Below the pieces are notes generated by a model. It was not told the DNA's origin and ran no database searches. It saw only the letters and a program-made list of their open reading frames with translations. 7,510 nucleotides of DNA from an uncultured Anaerolineales bacterium (GTDB taxonomy: Bacteria > Chloroflexota > Anaerolineae > Anaerolineales > Villigracilaceae). Both the position numbers and the translations under genes were made by a program. How positions within the stretch are numbered: the first letter of the stretch is position 1; each line of letters begins with the position of its first letter. The stretch lies in contig CALFXA010000259.1 in NCBI GenBank assembly GCA_937928015.1, positions 1 through 7,510 of the forward strand, in the 5' to 3' direction. Positions 1 to 6,387 of this stretch are shown here, piece after piece.

Positions 1-77
1 CGAAAAGGGTGGATTATAATTTGTTCAGTGTGTTCTAACTCACGGTCATCTGCAATCCTAATAATTTCGATTTTCAT
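1..77 (-). CDS. Possible 5' end of a divergent hypothetical gene (cut by left edge)
   Basis: Reading leftward from an ATG whose complement is at 75-77, 25 codons run to the window edge without a stop. The peptide begins MKIEIIRIADDRE and contains charged and beta-prone stretches typical of a soluble protein start. No strong Shine-Dalgarno sequence lies before it; only a weak GTGGA lies further upstream. It would be divergent from the zinc-ribbon gene at 119, with a 41-bp gap. I do not recognise the product. Twenty-five open codons in AT-rich DNA can occur by chance, and the opposite strand is also open in one frame here, so this is tentative. Confidence 0.35.
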   Translation of the reverse strand, partial: MKIEIIRIADDRELEHTEQIIIHPF

Positions 78-118
78 GCATGCGGTTCATCCACTTTTAG
101 AAAGCAAGGGAGTCTCAA

Positions 119-490
119 ATGTTAATACCTTTGGTTTGCACTCAATGCAGCGGGAAACTGGAAATTAATAAATCTCAGGTAATTGAGTCCCATGATACGG
201 TCATCGTATTAGATAACCAAACATTTAAATGCCCCCATTGCGGCATGGAGTATTTACCAGGAGAGAAAATTAAACACTTCCCCCACAAGCCTGTCATTTC
301 GATAGGCGGGAGCGTTACCGGTTCGACCATCATTGTCGGAAACGGGCTTGTTGTCAACAACAATCCTGATTCAGCGAGTCCCAAAGAAACTCAAGAAACA
401 AATCAACATCATTCTGTAAATCCCCAACCAGTAATAAAGACAGAAGAACACAAATCGTCGAAAAAATGGTGGCAGTTTTGGAAAAATTGA
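119..490 (+). CDS. Small zinc-ribbon protein with Gly-rich beta motif, unknown function
   Basis: A 123-residue protein I cannot assign to a named family. Residues 7-10 (CTQC) and 38-41 (CPHC) form two CxxC knuckles 27 residues apart, which is the pattern of a zinc ribbon. Residues 60-82 follow the pattern I-x-I-G-G-x-V-x-G-S-x-I-I-V-G-N with hydrophobic and Gly/Asn alternation, suggesting short beta strands with tight turns. A low-complexity polar linker (about 83-115) follows. The end is a basic-aromatic tail, KKWWQFWKN, that could sit on a membrane surface. There is no signal peptide or membrane helix, so it is probably cytoplasmic. AAGGGAG at 106-112, six bases before the ATG, supports this start. 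GC content is about 42% by hand count, clearly below the roughly 60% or more of the genes to its right, hinting at lateral acquisition or relaxed composition. A binding or adaptor role is possible but is only a guess. Confidence 0.75.
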   Translation: MLIPLVCTQCSGKLEINKSQVIESHDTVIVLDNQTFKCPHCGMEYLPGEKIKHFPHKPVISIGGSVTGSTIIVGNGLVVNNNPDSASPKETQETNQHHSVNPQPVIKTEEHKSSKKWWQFWKN

Positions 491-601
491 ATAGCTCCTA
501 ATATTTGGCATAATAAAACGTCCATCTAATTACGTGACCGCTTGTAGGATATGCAGCTTCAGGATTTTTCGTCCCTGTCCTGATAGTAAGGGGAAAATCT
601 C

Positions 602-630
602 TTGCCATAAATTTAAATCACCTGTATGCT
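602..630 (+). promoter_or_regulatory. Candidate sigma-70 promoter for the GH1 gene
   Basis: TTGCCA (602-607, 5 of 6 to the -35 consensus) and TATGCT (625-630, 4 of 6 to the -10 consensus) are separated by exactly 17 bases. A start seven bases after the -10 box would fall on the A of the GH1 ATG at 637, leaving no leader. A weaker alternative, TTGAAT (487-492), 16 bases, CATAAT (509-514), lies further upstream and would give a leader of about 115 bases. Apart from these boxes I see nothing distinct in 491-636. Confidence 0.45.
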
Positions 631-636
631 TGTGAC

Positions 637-1983
637 ATGACTACTCTTTCCTTTCCCAAGGATTTCATCTGGGGCGTGGCCGCGTCGGCCTATCAAATCG
701 AAGGTGCGTGGAATGAAGATGGGCGCGGCGTCTCAATTTGGGACACCTTCAGCCACCTCCCTGGCAAGGTGGCGAACAGCGAAAATGGTGATGTCGCCGC
801 CGACCATTATCACCGCTGGAAGGAAGACGCAGCCCTGATGTCCCAATTGGGTGTCAAGGCGTATCGTTTCTCCACGGCCTGGCCGCGCATCCTGCCAGAA
901 GGCAAAGGGCGAGTCAACCAGAAAGGGCTGGACTTCTACGACCGTCTGGTGGATGAACTGCTCAGACGCGGAATCGAACCCTATGTGTGTCTCTTCCACT
1001 GGGACCTGCCACAGCCGTTGCAAGACCAGGGCGGCTGGCCCAACCGCGAGACGTCCGTACATTTTGCCGAGTACGCCCGCGTGACGGCGGAACGATTGGG
1101 GGACCGAGTCAAAACCTGGTTCACGCATAACGAGCCGTGGGTGGCAGCCTTCGTAGGGCATCTCTTTGGCGAACACGCGCCAGGCAAAAAGGACCTGGGC
1201 GCGGCAGTCAAGGCCATGCATCACCTACTGCTCTCGCACGGGCTGGCCACGGATGCGATCCGTGCAGCGGCCAAAGGCCCCGTCAAGATCGGCATCACGC
1301 TCAACTTGAATCCCGTCCACCCTGCCACAGATTCGAAGAAGGACCTTGAAGCCGCCCAACGCGTGGACCTGTTCACGAACCGTATCGTGCTCGATCCGCT
1401 GCTGAAAGGCACGACGCCGCTTCAAGATTCGGCGCTCACCAAAATTCTGACGGCGCGACTCATCCAGGACGGCGATCTGCAGAAGATCCGCCAGCTCGAT
1501 CTATTGGGCATCAACTACTACTCGCGCTCCGTGATGAAACACTCGAACAGCCTGCCCGTGGTCAACGCGGAACAGGTCCAGCCTGATGGAAACGAATACT
1601 CTGGCATGTGGGAAATTTACCCCGAAGGCATGGTTGAGACCCTCAAGATGGTTTGGGATTATCAGCCCGCCTGCGAACTGATGGTCACCGAAAATGGCAT
1701 CCCAGTACCCGACGGCGTGGATTTGGATGGACGCGTGCGCGATGAGCGCCGCATCCGTTATTTACAGAGCCATATCGCGCAAGTGCACCGCGCCATTGAA
1801 GACGGTATCCCCATCAAAGGATATTTCCACTGGTCCCTGCTGGATAATTTCGAGTGGGCGCTGGGATATGGTCAGCGCTTCGGGCTGGTGTATGTGGATT
1901 GGAAGACTCAGAAGCGCATCATCAAGGATAGTGGTCACTGGTTTGCGAAGGTAATTCAAGAGAATGGGACAATAGAAGCCTAG
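637..1983 (+). CDS. Glycoside hydrolase family 1 beta-glucosidase (beta-glycosidase)
   Basis: This enzyme hydrolyses terminal non-reducing beta-linked sugars, typically beta-glucosides or cellobiose, by a retaining two-glutamate mechanism in a TIM barrel. The 448 residues match the usual GH1 length and it looks complete. The N-terminal signature SFPKDFIWGVAASAYQIEG includes sugar-binding Q20. H121-W122 lie in the HWDLPQ motif. The acid/base is E166 in T-H-N-E-P, where the third-position variant is H rather than the common F or L. N293-Y294 lie in the GINYYSR motif. The nucleophile is E352 in TENG. Sugar contacts E406 and W407 are in LLDNFEWALGY. There is no signal peptide, so it is cytoplasmic and would need sugars imported; no transporter is adjacent. 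The ATG at 637 gives the expected N-terminus for the family, yet no Shine-Dalgarno precedes it. Exact substrate (glucoside, galactoside or fucoside) cannot be told from sequence. Confidence 0.97.
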   Translation: MTTLSFPKDFIWGVAASAYQIEGAWNEDGRGVSIWDTFSHLPGKVANSENGDVAADHYHRWKEDAALMSQLGVKAYRFSTAWPRILPEGKGRVNQKGLDFYDRLVDELLRRGIEPYVCLFHWDLPQPLQDQGGWPNRETSVHFAEYARVTAERLGDRVKTWFTHNEPWVAAFVGHLFGEHAPGKKDLGAAVKAMHHLLLSHGLATDAIRAAAKGPVKIGITLNLNPVHPATDSKKDLEAAQRVDLFTNRIVLDPLLKGTTPLQDSALTKILTARLIQDGDLQKIRQLDLLGINYYSRSVMKHSNSLPVVNAEQVQPDGNEYSGMWEIYPEGMVETLKMVWDYQPACELMVTENGIPVPDGVDLDGRVRDERRIRYLQSHIAQVHRAIEDGIPIKGYFHWSLLDNFEWALGYGQRFGLVYVDWKTQKRIIKDSGHWFAKVIQENGTIEA

Positions 1984-2027
1984 AGAACGAGGTCCTTCAC
2001 TTCCTGTGGTCGCTCAGAACGACACAA
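1984..2027. repeat. Possible copy of a dispersed intergenic repeat
   Basis: The gap after the GH1 stop contains the phrase GGTCCTTCACTT followed shortly by GTCGCTCAGAACGACA. From memory this resembles a short dispersed intergenic repeat (forms like TCCTTCACTTCG...CGCTCAGGATGACA) that recurs in many environmental bacterial genomes, including Chloroflexota. Only one copy is in the window, so repetition cannot be shown here. No hairpin with a T-run is present, so I do not call a terminator. Confidence 0.3.
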
Positions 2028-2052
2028 CAATACACAATGGAAAACATCGAAC

Positions 2053-2412
2053 ATGACTGAAACTTCCATCATCTGTCCCGCCTGTGGCGGACCGAATGAG
2101 CCGCTGCCAGGCGCGGTCCGCATGGCGTGTACGTTTTGCGGCACGAATTTGAACATTCCTGAAGAGTTACGAGTGAAGGCAACCAGGGTCACGGAAACAC
2201 CGAAAGCCAAACCCGTTACTATGTCCTCACAAGTCGATGCCCCCGACCTGCTACGTAAGGCCCAGCCCATCGCCATTGGTGCGTGGAATGCCTACGCATG
2301 GTGGAAGTGGCTGCGGCGCTTGCTGCCAGGCTGTTTGATCGCGCTAGTGGTGCTATGCCTGGCATGTGCGGCATTGGGCGGGTTGCCCTTTTTACTCAGG
2401 CTGTTTCGATAA
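2053..2412 (+). CDS. Zinc-ribbon protein with one C-terminal membrane helix
   Basis: A 119-residue hypothetical protein. Residues 8-11 (CPAC) and 26-29 (CTFC) form a compact zinc ribbon with a 14-residue spacer. A variable polar linker spans about 35-75. An aromatic-basic stretch, WWKWLRR (83-89), precedes a hydrophobic segment at about 90-115 that is long enough to cross the membrane once. The likely topology is a tail-anchored protein with the ribbon in the cytoplasm, favoured by the positive residues before the helix. It starts 69 bases after the GH1 gene and ends about 100 bases before the flippase-like gene, same strand, so co-transcription is possible. The ATG at 2053 has no clear ribosome binding site; an eight-codon ORF at 2037-2060 overlaps it and looks accidental. 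Function is unknown; a partner or regulator of a neighbouring envelope protein is only a guess. Confidence 0.8.
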   Translation: MTETSIICPACGGPNEPLPGAVRMACTFCGTNLNIPEELRVKATRVTETPKAKPVTMSSQVDAPDLLRKAQPIAIGAWNAYAWWKWLRRLLPGCLIALVVLCLACAALGGLPFLLRLFR

Positions 2413-2425
2413 ATTGAAAAGGTTT

Positions 2426-2467
2426 AACGGAGATAGACAGTGATGAGTTGATAAAAATATCTCCGTT
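2426..2467. repeat. Perfect 10-bp inverted repeat upstream of the flippase-like gene
   Basis: AACGGAGATA (2426-2435) is exactly complementary to TATCTCCGTT (2458-2467), separated by 22 bases. It lies in the 97-bp gap between the small zinc-ribbon gene and the ATG at 2510. No T-run follows, so a classical terminator is unlikely. It could be a pair of operator half-sites or an mRNA hairpin in the leader. I see no convincing promoter here, only TAGACA at 2434-2439 as a partial -35 match. Confidence 0.55.
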
Positions 2468-2509
2468 CATCATTCGGTGAATTTTCCGCCGCTTGACCAC
2501 AAGGTAACC

Positions 2510-5038
2510 ATGAAAAGAATCGTCGTTCTGTTGCTGCTATTCATCACCCTCTTCTCCATCTTCCAGCCAGTTCATGCGGATGGGAATCTGCGCGTCTATT
2601 ACGCAGGGTCCGAGGGCAGCGTGAAGACCGCGTTGGAACTCGCAAAGTTCGAGCTGGTGACGGACCCCACCCTGGCGGACGTGTTCGTGCTGAACGGGGA
2701 AATTCCCGCCGACGAAACGGTCACAGCCCGCACCCAAAGTGGAGAAGCGGGACTGGTGCTGATCTTCGGCCCGAGCCTGAGCGAAGCGCAGGTCAGCGGA
2801 CTGCTGGGGATTCCGCTCACGCTGACACCCCGCGATGACGCCGTCAGCATCACGTCGATTGCGCTGGACGATCCGCTGGTGACCGAGGTCATCTGGAACG
2901 GGGCGCCGCAAGTGCGAGAACGCTTCGAGGTGCAGACTCCGCTGTCATCCGTTCAGCCGCTGGTGACGGCTTACGAGAACGGCGAATGGATTTTGTGGCA
3001 GGCGCGGCCGAACGCGTACGTGGTCAACACCTTTCTGGATGACGCCAATCCGCAGATTCAGGAATGGGCCTATTACAACTACCTGATCTATCACCTCGTG
3101 GAGCGCGCTGCAGGGCGGACCCCACTTCCGTTCGCGGAGTATCCCGCCTCGCCCGTTCCACACACCACGGAACGCAACATCTTGTTCGCGGTGATCGGGC
3201 TGATGATCGTCACTTCGTTCGGGGCCTTCTTCTGGGTACGGCGCTATAGCCAGAATCACCCCGAGGCGTTGGACCAGATCGTCTCGGACCGAACCAGTTT
3301 CGAGGTCCGAGAGGAATCGACAGGCTGGGAAGAGGTCGGTTTCCATCGTCCACTTTCGGGCTTTTTGGTGGCGCTCTCCACGGGCGTCATCCTCTTCATC
3401 CCGCTCATTATCTACCAGAATTTGATTCTGCCATCTTTCATCCTACCCTCGGCACAGGCCCTGGGAATTTGGGGGCGTGTGACGCAGTTCTTCAACCTGG
3501 CCTGGTTCTTCTTCGACATGGGCACAAGTGTGGCGTTCGTCAAATACATGTCGCAGTATCGCGTGAACGACCCGCAGCGCGGCATCAAGTTCGGACAGGT
3601 GTTCGTGTGGTGGCAGTTGCTCTCGGGCGCCGTACAGGTGGCATTGGTGGTGGCGCTGGCGGCGACGGTCGCGCCGCGCTCGGCGTATGCGCTGTACGCG
3701 TGGAGCGTGGTGATCCATGCCTTCATCCAGATCCCTGGTTTTTACCGCGTATTCCTGTACGCGTTCTCGGGATTCCAACGCAACGATTACGCGCGTTACC
3801 TCGACGTGGGCTTGAACGTGTTGCTGCCGATGCTCGTCCAGCCGATCTTTGTGACCATTGCGTATGCGTGGGGCAAGTCTCATCCCGCCTTCGGCGGCGC
3901 GATGGGCGGACTGCTCGGGATGGGTGTAGCCGCCTACGCTGCCGAGTTGATCACCTTCCTGCTCGGATTGTGGCTGTATGGCCGCATCGGATTCAACGCG
4001 CGGGTACTGTTCCTGGCACACTTCGATTGGGACATCGTCAAGGCCAGTTTCCGTTTTGGCGTGTTCGAGATGCTGGGTTCGGCAGCCTGGTCGTTCGGGC
4101 AGGCCGCCGAGGTATGGATTACGCAAGCGCGGCTGATCAATTACGCCGAGATCTGGGGCAACTGGGTATTGGCACAAAACTTCGTGTTTGCCTTCAACGT
4201 AGTCAGCACCCTCACCGACGGGACGATGGCTTCCATCTCGGAGGCCATCTCGCACGGGTGGAAAATCCTCAGCCAGTATTACACGGTGATGATCTACAAA
4301 TGGGGCGGAATGATCTCAGCCTTTCTGGCGGCGGTGCTGCTGGCAGTCGGTCCGCGTTTTATTCTGGGCGCATCAGGCGTGGAATTTTCGCGGGCGGCGG
4401 TCTATGCCGTGCCGCTGTTGATCTGGGGCGCTGTGCAATACCCCTCATGGGTCGGCGACCAGGTCCAACTCGGCTCGAACAAACCGTACATCAAGTCGAT
4501 GCTGGTGATCGGCGAGCAGATCATCCGCGTGGTGCTGGCTTGGATTCTGCTGGAACGCTATCAGGTCACGGCCTTGGTCATCGCCTATTTCGTCGGCCTG
4601 CTGACCAAGGACTTCGTCGCTTATTTCATCAACAACAAATACTGCTTCCCACAAAAATTCTACTTCTGGCAATCGATTGCCGCGCCGCTGCTGGCCGCAG
4701 GCATCCACTATTGGCTGCTGGACCGCCTCTCCGCGCTGATCTGGCAGGGCGACCAACTCACCAGCATCGCCATCTTCTTCGTCGGCATCCTGCCCAGCCT
4801 GGCGCTGTACATGTTCCTGTATGGATGGGTCGGCGGCTGGGATGACGCCACCCTGGATGAGTTCCGCACCGCGACCACCATGACGGGTCCGCTGCGCGGC
4901 GTGGTCGCCTGGCTGATGCTCAAACCGACCGCCCTGGGCTCGAAGTTGAGCCCGCTGAGCAATCGCTTCCCCATCTCGATCCGCCCCGCCGCGATGGAAG
5001 AAGCACGAGGGCTGACAGAGGAAAGGGTCAAGTTATAG
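2510..5038 (+). CDS. Flippase-like MOP-superfamily membrane protein with secreted GATase-like N-terminal domain
   Basis: An 842-residue membrane protein. The reading frame opens at a GTG (2477), but the ATG at 2510 is preferred: AAGG at 2501-2504 is well spaced and the product then begins with a clean signal peptide (MKR, hydrophobic core, cut near VHA at 21-23). Residues 24 to about 205 form an extracytoplasmic alpha/beta domain resembling class I glutamine amidotransferase-like or DUF4350-type folds: ADVFVLNGE (57-65) and VLIFGPS (83-89) look like Rossmann-type strands. No cysteine sits at the nucleophile elbow, so it is probably a non-catalytic binding domain. A helix at about 223-243 returns to the cytoplasm, and a charged linker follows. 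From about 284 to 774 come roughly a dozen hydrophobic segments, organised like polysaccharide/lipid flippases (MATE, PST, MurJ-like). The C-terminal 60 residues are cytoplasmic. The likely role is transmembrane movement of a lipid-linked glycan; the substrate is unknown. The superfamily call rests on overall pattern, not a diagnostic motif. Confidence 0.82.
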   Translation: MKRIVVLLLLFITLFSIFQPVHADGNLRVYYAGSEGSVKTALELAKFELVTDPTLADVFVLNGEIPADETVTARTQSGEAGLVLIFGPSLSEAQVSGLLGIPLTLTPRDDAVSITSIALDDPLVTEVIWNGAPQVRERFEVQTPLSSVQPLVTAYENGEWILWQARPNAYVVNTFLDDANPQIQEWAYYNYLIYHLVERAAGRTPLPFAEYPASPVPHTTERNILFAVIGLMIVTSFGAFFWVRRYSQNHPEALDQIVSDRTSFEVREESTGWEEVGFHRPLSGFLVALSTGVILFIPLIIYQNLILPSFILPSAQALGIWGRVTQFFNLAWFFFDMGTSVAFVKYMSQYRVNDPQRGIKFGQVFVWWQLLSGAVQVALVVALAATVAPRSAYALYAWSVVIHAFIQIPGFYRVFLYAFSGFQRNDYARYLDVGLNVLLPMLVQPIFVTIAYAWGKSHPAFGGAMGGLLGMGVAAYAAELITFLLGLWLYGRIGFNARVLFLAHFDWDIVKASFRFGVFEMLGSAAWSFGQAAEVWITQARLINYAEIWGNWVLAQNFVFAFNVVSTLTDGTMASISEAISHGWKILSQYYTVMIYKWGGMISAFLAAVLLAVGPRFILGASGVEFSRAAVYAVPLLIWGAVQYPSWVGDQVQLGSNKPYIKSMLVIGEQIIRVVLAWILLERYQVTALVIAYFVGLLTKDFVAYFINNKYCFPQKFYFWQSIAAPLLAAGIHYWLLDRLSALIWQGDQLTSIAIFFVGILPSLALYMFLYGWVGGWDDATLDEFRTATTMTGPLRGVVAWLMLKPTALGSKLSPLSNRFPISIRPAAMEEARGLTEERVKL

Positions 5039-5056
5039 CAAAATCGGCCATTGAGG

Positions 5057-5088
5057 CAAACGCTCCGTTCGTGGGAACGGAGCGTTTG
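5057..5088. terminator. Strong hairpin between convergent genes, probable bidirectional terminator
   Basis: CAAACGCTCCGTTC (5057-5070) pairs perfectly with GAACGGAGCGTTTG (5075-5088) around a four-base loop (GTGG), a 14-bp stem. It begins 19 bases after the stop of the flippase-like gene and ends 4 bases before the stop of the convergent oxidoreductase gene. It can therefore serve both strands. The downstream T-tract is poor on both sides (TGGTTTATATCTT on plus), so termination may rely on the stem or on Rho. Confidence 0.8.
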
Positions 5089-5092
5089 TGGT

Positions 5093-5509
5093 TTATATCT
5101 TGATCTTGATGAACAGCCGCCCCCTGGCCGTGGATGCAATATCCTGCGGATTGGGCTCGCCATTCTCCATGCGGATTTTCATCGGCTTGGCCGCCTGGGG
5201 AACGTGACGCAGGTACTCATACATCCTGGCCTCCACCGACTTTTCATCCAAATCGACGTCGGCAAATCCCTGCACAGGCTTGCGCTTCAGGAGCAGATTC
5301 ACCGTCGCGCCGCCCTGCAGATTCTTCCACCAAGTTCGATCACGGCTGGTGATCACCCACAGGAAATCGCCTTCCTCATAATAACCGACAGGGGTGGTAT
5401 ATTTCTTCCCCGTTTTTCGGCCTGTGATGGTGATCAACATCATGCCATTGCTCAACATGCCATGCAACGGCGAACGCAACACCCAGGTCATGAAATCATT
5501 CCCGTTCAT
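5093..5509 (-). CDS. Deazaflavin-dependent nitroreductase-family oxidoreductase (Ddn/F420-type)
   Basis: A 138-residue split beta-barrel protein of the family that includes mycobacterial Ddn and F420H2-dependent quinone reductases, which bind a deazaflavin and reduce quinones or nitro compounds. Family hallmarks are the TGRKTGK phosphate-contacting loop at 29-35 followed by TTPVGYYEEGD (38-48), then the WVITS strand (51-55) and WWKNLQ (60-65), where family members usually have W-x-x-N-L. The length is normal and it appears complete. The start is well supported: AGGAAAGGA (complement at 5518-5526) lies eight bases before the ATG. It is the third gene of the tetR operon, 31 bases after the CPBP gene. 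Cofactor use (F420, or possibly FMN or heme in relatives) cannot be decided from sequence. It probably acts in the cytoplasm or at the inner membrane face. Confidence 0.88.
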   Translation of the reverse strand: MNGNDFMTWVLRSPLHGMLSNGMMLITITGRKTGKKYTTPVGYYEEGDFLWVITSRDRTWWKNLQGGATVNLLLKRKPVQGFADVDLDEKSVEARMYEYLRHVPQAAKPMKIRMENGEPNPQDIASTARGRLFIKIKI

Positions 5510-5540
5510 TCGAAAATTCCTTTCCTGTAAGAAGATATTC

Positions 5541-6380
5541 TTATGTAATGATCTGTCTATCCTGCGCAGACAAATTGATCGGTTTGTAAATAAATATCAA
5601 GGCAATCGCCCAGACCATGACCAGCGTGCTCAAAACGGCCGCCGCCAATCCATCCCCCGCAGCAGAGGCGGTGATGAAATTGAAAGTAGCATGCCACAGG
5701 ACGACGGTCAACAAGCGGCCGCCCGTGCTGTTGTAGAGCCAGGTGAATAGAATGGCACCGCTCATCAGCCCGAGGAACCAACCTATTGCGATGGCGGGCT
5801 CGAACAGATAGAAGAAAAATGGCAGATGCCAGAAGGCCCACAGCACACCCAACACCAGGGTGGATTGCAACGCATTCATCCTCGCCTGCAATCTGGGCAG
5901 GGCAAAACCACGCCAACCAATCTCCTCGCCAAGGCCGTACGTAAAGATCCACAGGAAGAGTGCCCCGATTCCCAGGTTGGGAAGAAAATGAACCTCTCCC
6001 AACAGGCGGAAGTCCGCCCACTCGCCCTGGATCAGGCGCTGGCCAAGGACGATGATCCCGTATCCCACCAGCGGAGAAAGTGTGACCAGCCACCAGAGGG
6101 GACTCATTCGCCAGTTCGTCAGGCGCTTGAAAATGTCAACAATGCCAGGCCAGCCCTCCGTGAGACCCGCCATGATTAAAGCCGAGAGGAGCGGACCATA
6201 TCCATATAAATAATGGACGGCAAAAGGAATCGGCCAATCGAGTTTTCCCTGAGCAATCAACGCCAGCGGAATCCCAATCGACCACGAGATGGCATAGGCC
6301 AGCACAAAATAGCCTATCAGCGCAAATCTTTGAAGCCAGGGTTTGTCGATCCCGCCTGCGCCCACGAACAAAACTTTCAT
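5541..6380 (-). CDS. CPBP-family intramembrane metalloprotease homologue (CaaX/Abi)
   Basis: A 279-residue polytopic membrane protein with about eight hydrophobic segments. The three conserved CPBP motifs are intact. Motif 1 is E152-E153-x3-R157 in GEEIGWRGF. Motif 2 is H185 in WAFWHLP. Motif 3 is H230-x3-N234 in WHATFN. These residues form the glutamate/histidine active site in Rce1-type proteases, so it is likely catalytic. Bacterial members act in diverse roles such as bacteriocin immunity, regulated proteolysis and prenyl-protein processing; the substrate here is unknown. The start lies seven bases after the stop of the tetR gene, and GGAG inside the last tetR codons can serve as its ribosome binding site, so the two are probably translationally coupled. 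Length and motifs show no sign of decay. Confidence 0.92.
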   Translation of the reverse strand: MKVLFVGAGGIDKPWLQRFALIGYFVLAYAISWSIGIPLALIAQGKLDWPIPFAVHYLYGYGPLLSALIMAGLTEGWPGIVDIFKRLTNWRMSPLWWLVTLSPLVGYGIIVLGQRLIQGEWADFRLLGEVHFLPNLGIGALFLWIFTYGLGEEIGWRGFALPRLQARMNALQSTLVLGVLWAFWHLPFFFYLFEPAIAIGWFLGLMSGAILFTWLYNSTGGRLLTVVLWHATFNFITASAAGDGLAAAVLSTLVMVWAIALIFIYKPINLSAQDRQIIT

Positions 6381-6387
6381 ATTACGT

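Noticed and set aside
15..20. Perfect TATAAT that could be a -10 box for the zinc-ribbon gene
   Set aside because: The matching -35 box would lie outside the window, so it cannot be tested; the region may be coding on the minus strand.
1..175. Plus-strand frame open from the left edge to about 177, possibly the tail of an upstream gene
   Set aside because: It would overlap the start of the zinc-ribbon gene by more than 50 bases in another frame, and its peptide is unremarkable.
559..585. CAGGA...TCCTG short inverted repeat as terminator of the first zinc-ribbon gene
   Set aside because: Only a 5-bp stem with a long loop and no T-run after it.
733..1224. 163-codon minus-strand frame inside the GH1 gene
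   Set aside because: It is fully antisense to a conserved enzyme and its translation shows no family features.
2037..2060. Eight-codon ORF overlapping the start of the membrane zinc-ribbon gene, possible translational coupling
   Set aside because: It has no ribosome binding site and no regulatory codon bias; probably chance.
2477..2509. GTG start adding 11 residues to the flippase-like protein
   Set aside because: The ATG at 2510 has a properly spaced AAGG and gives a standard signal peptide; the extra residues would bury it.
3443..4845. Long open frames on both strands inside the flippase-like gene (458 codons plus strand, 270 codons minus strand)
   Set aside because: They are arginine- and histidine-rich shadows produced by the GC-rich codon use of the real gene, with no recognisable domain or ribosome binding site.
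5051..5530. 159-codon plus-strand frame antisense to the deazaflavin-family gene
   Set aside because: Its start lies next to the terminator hairpin, the product is low-quality sequence, and the minus-strand gene is clearly real.
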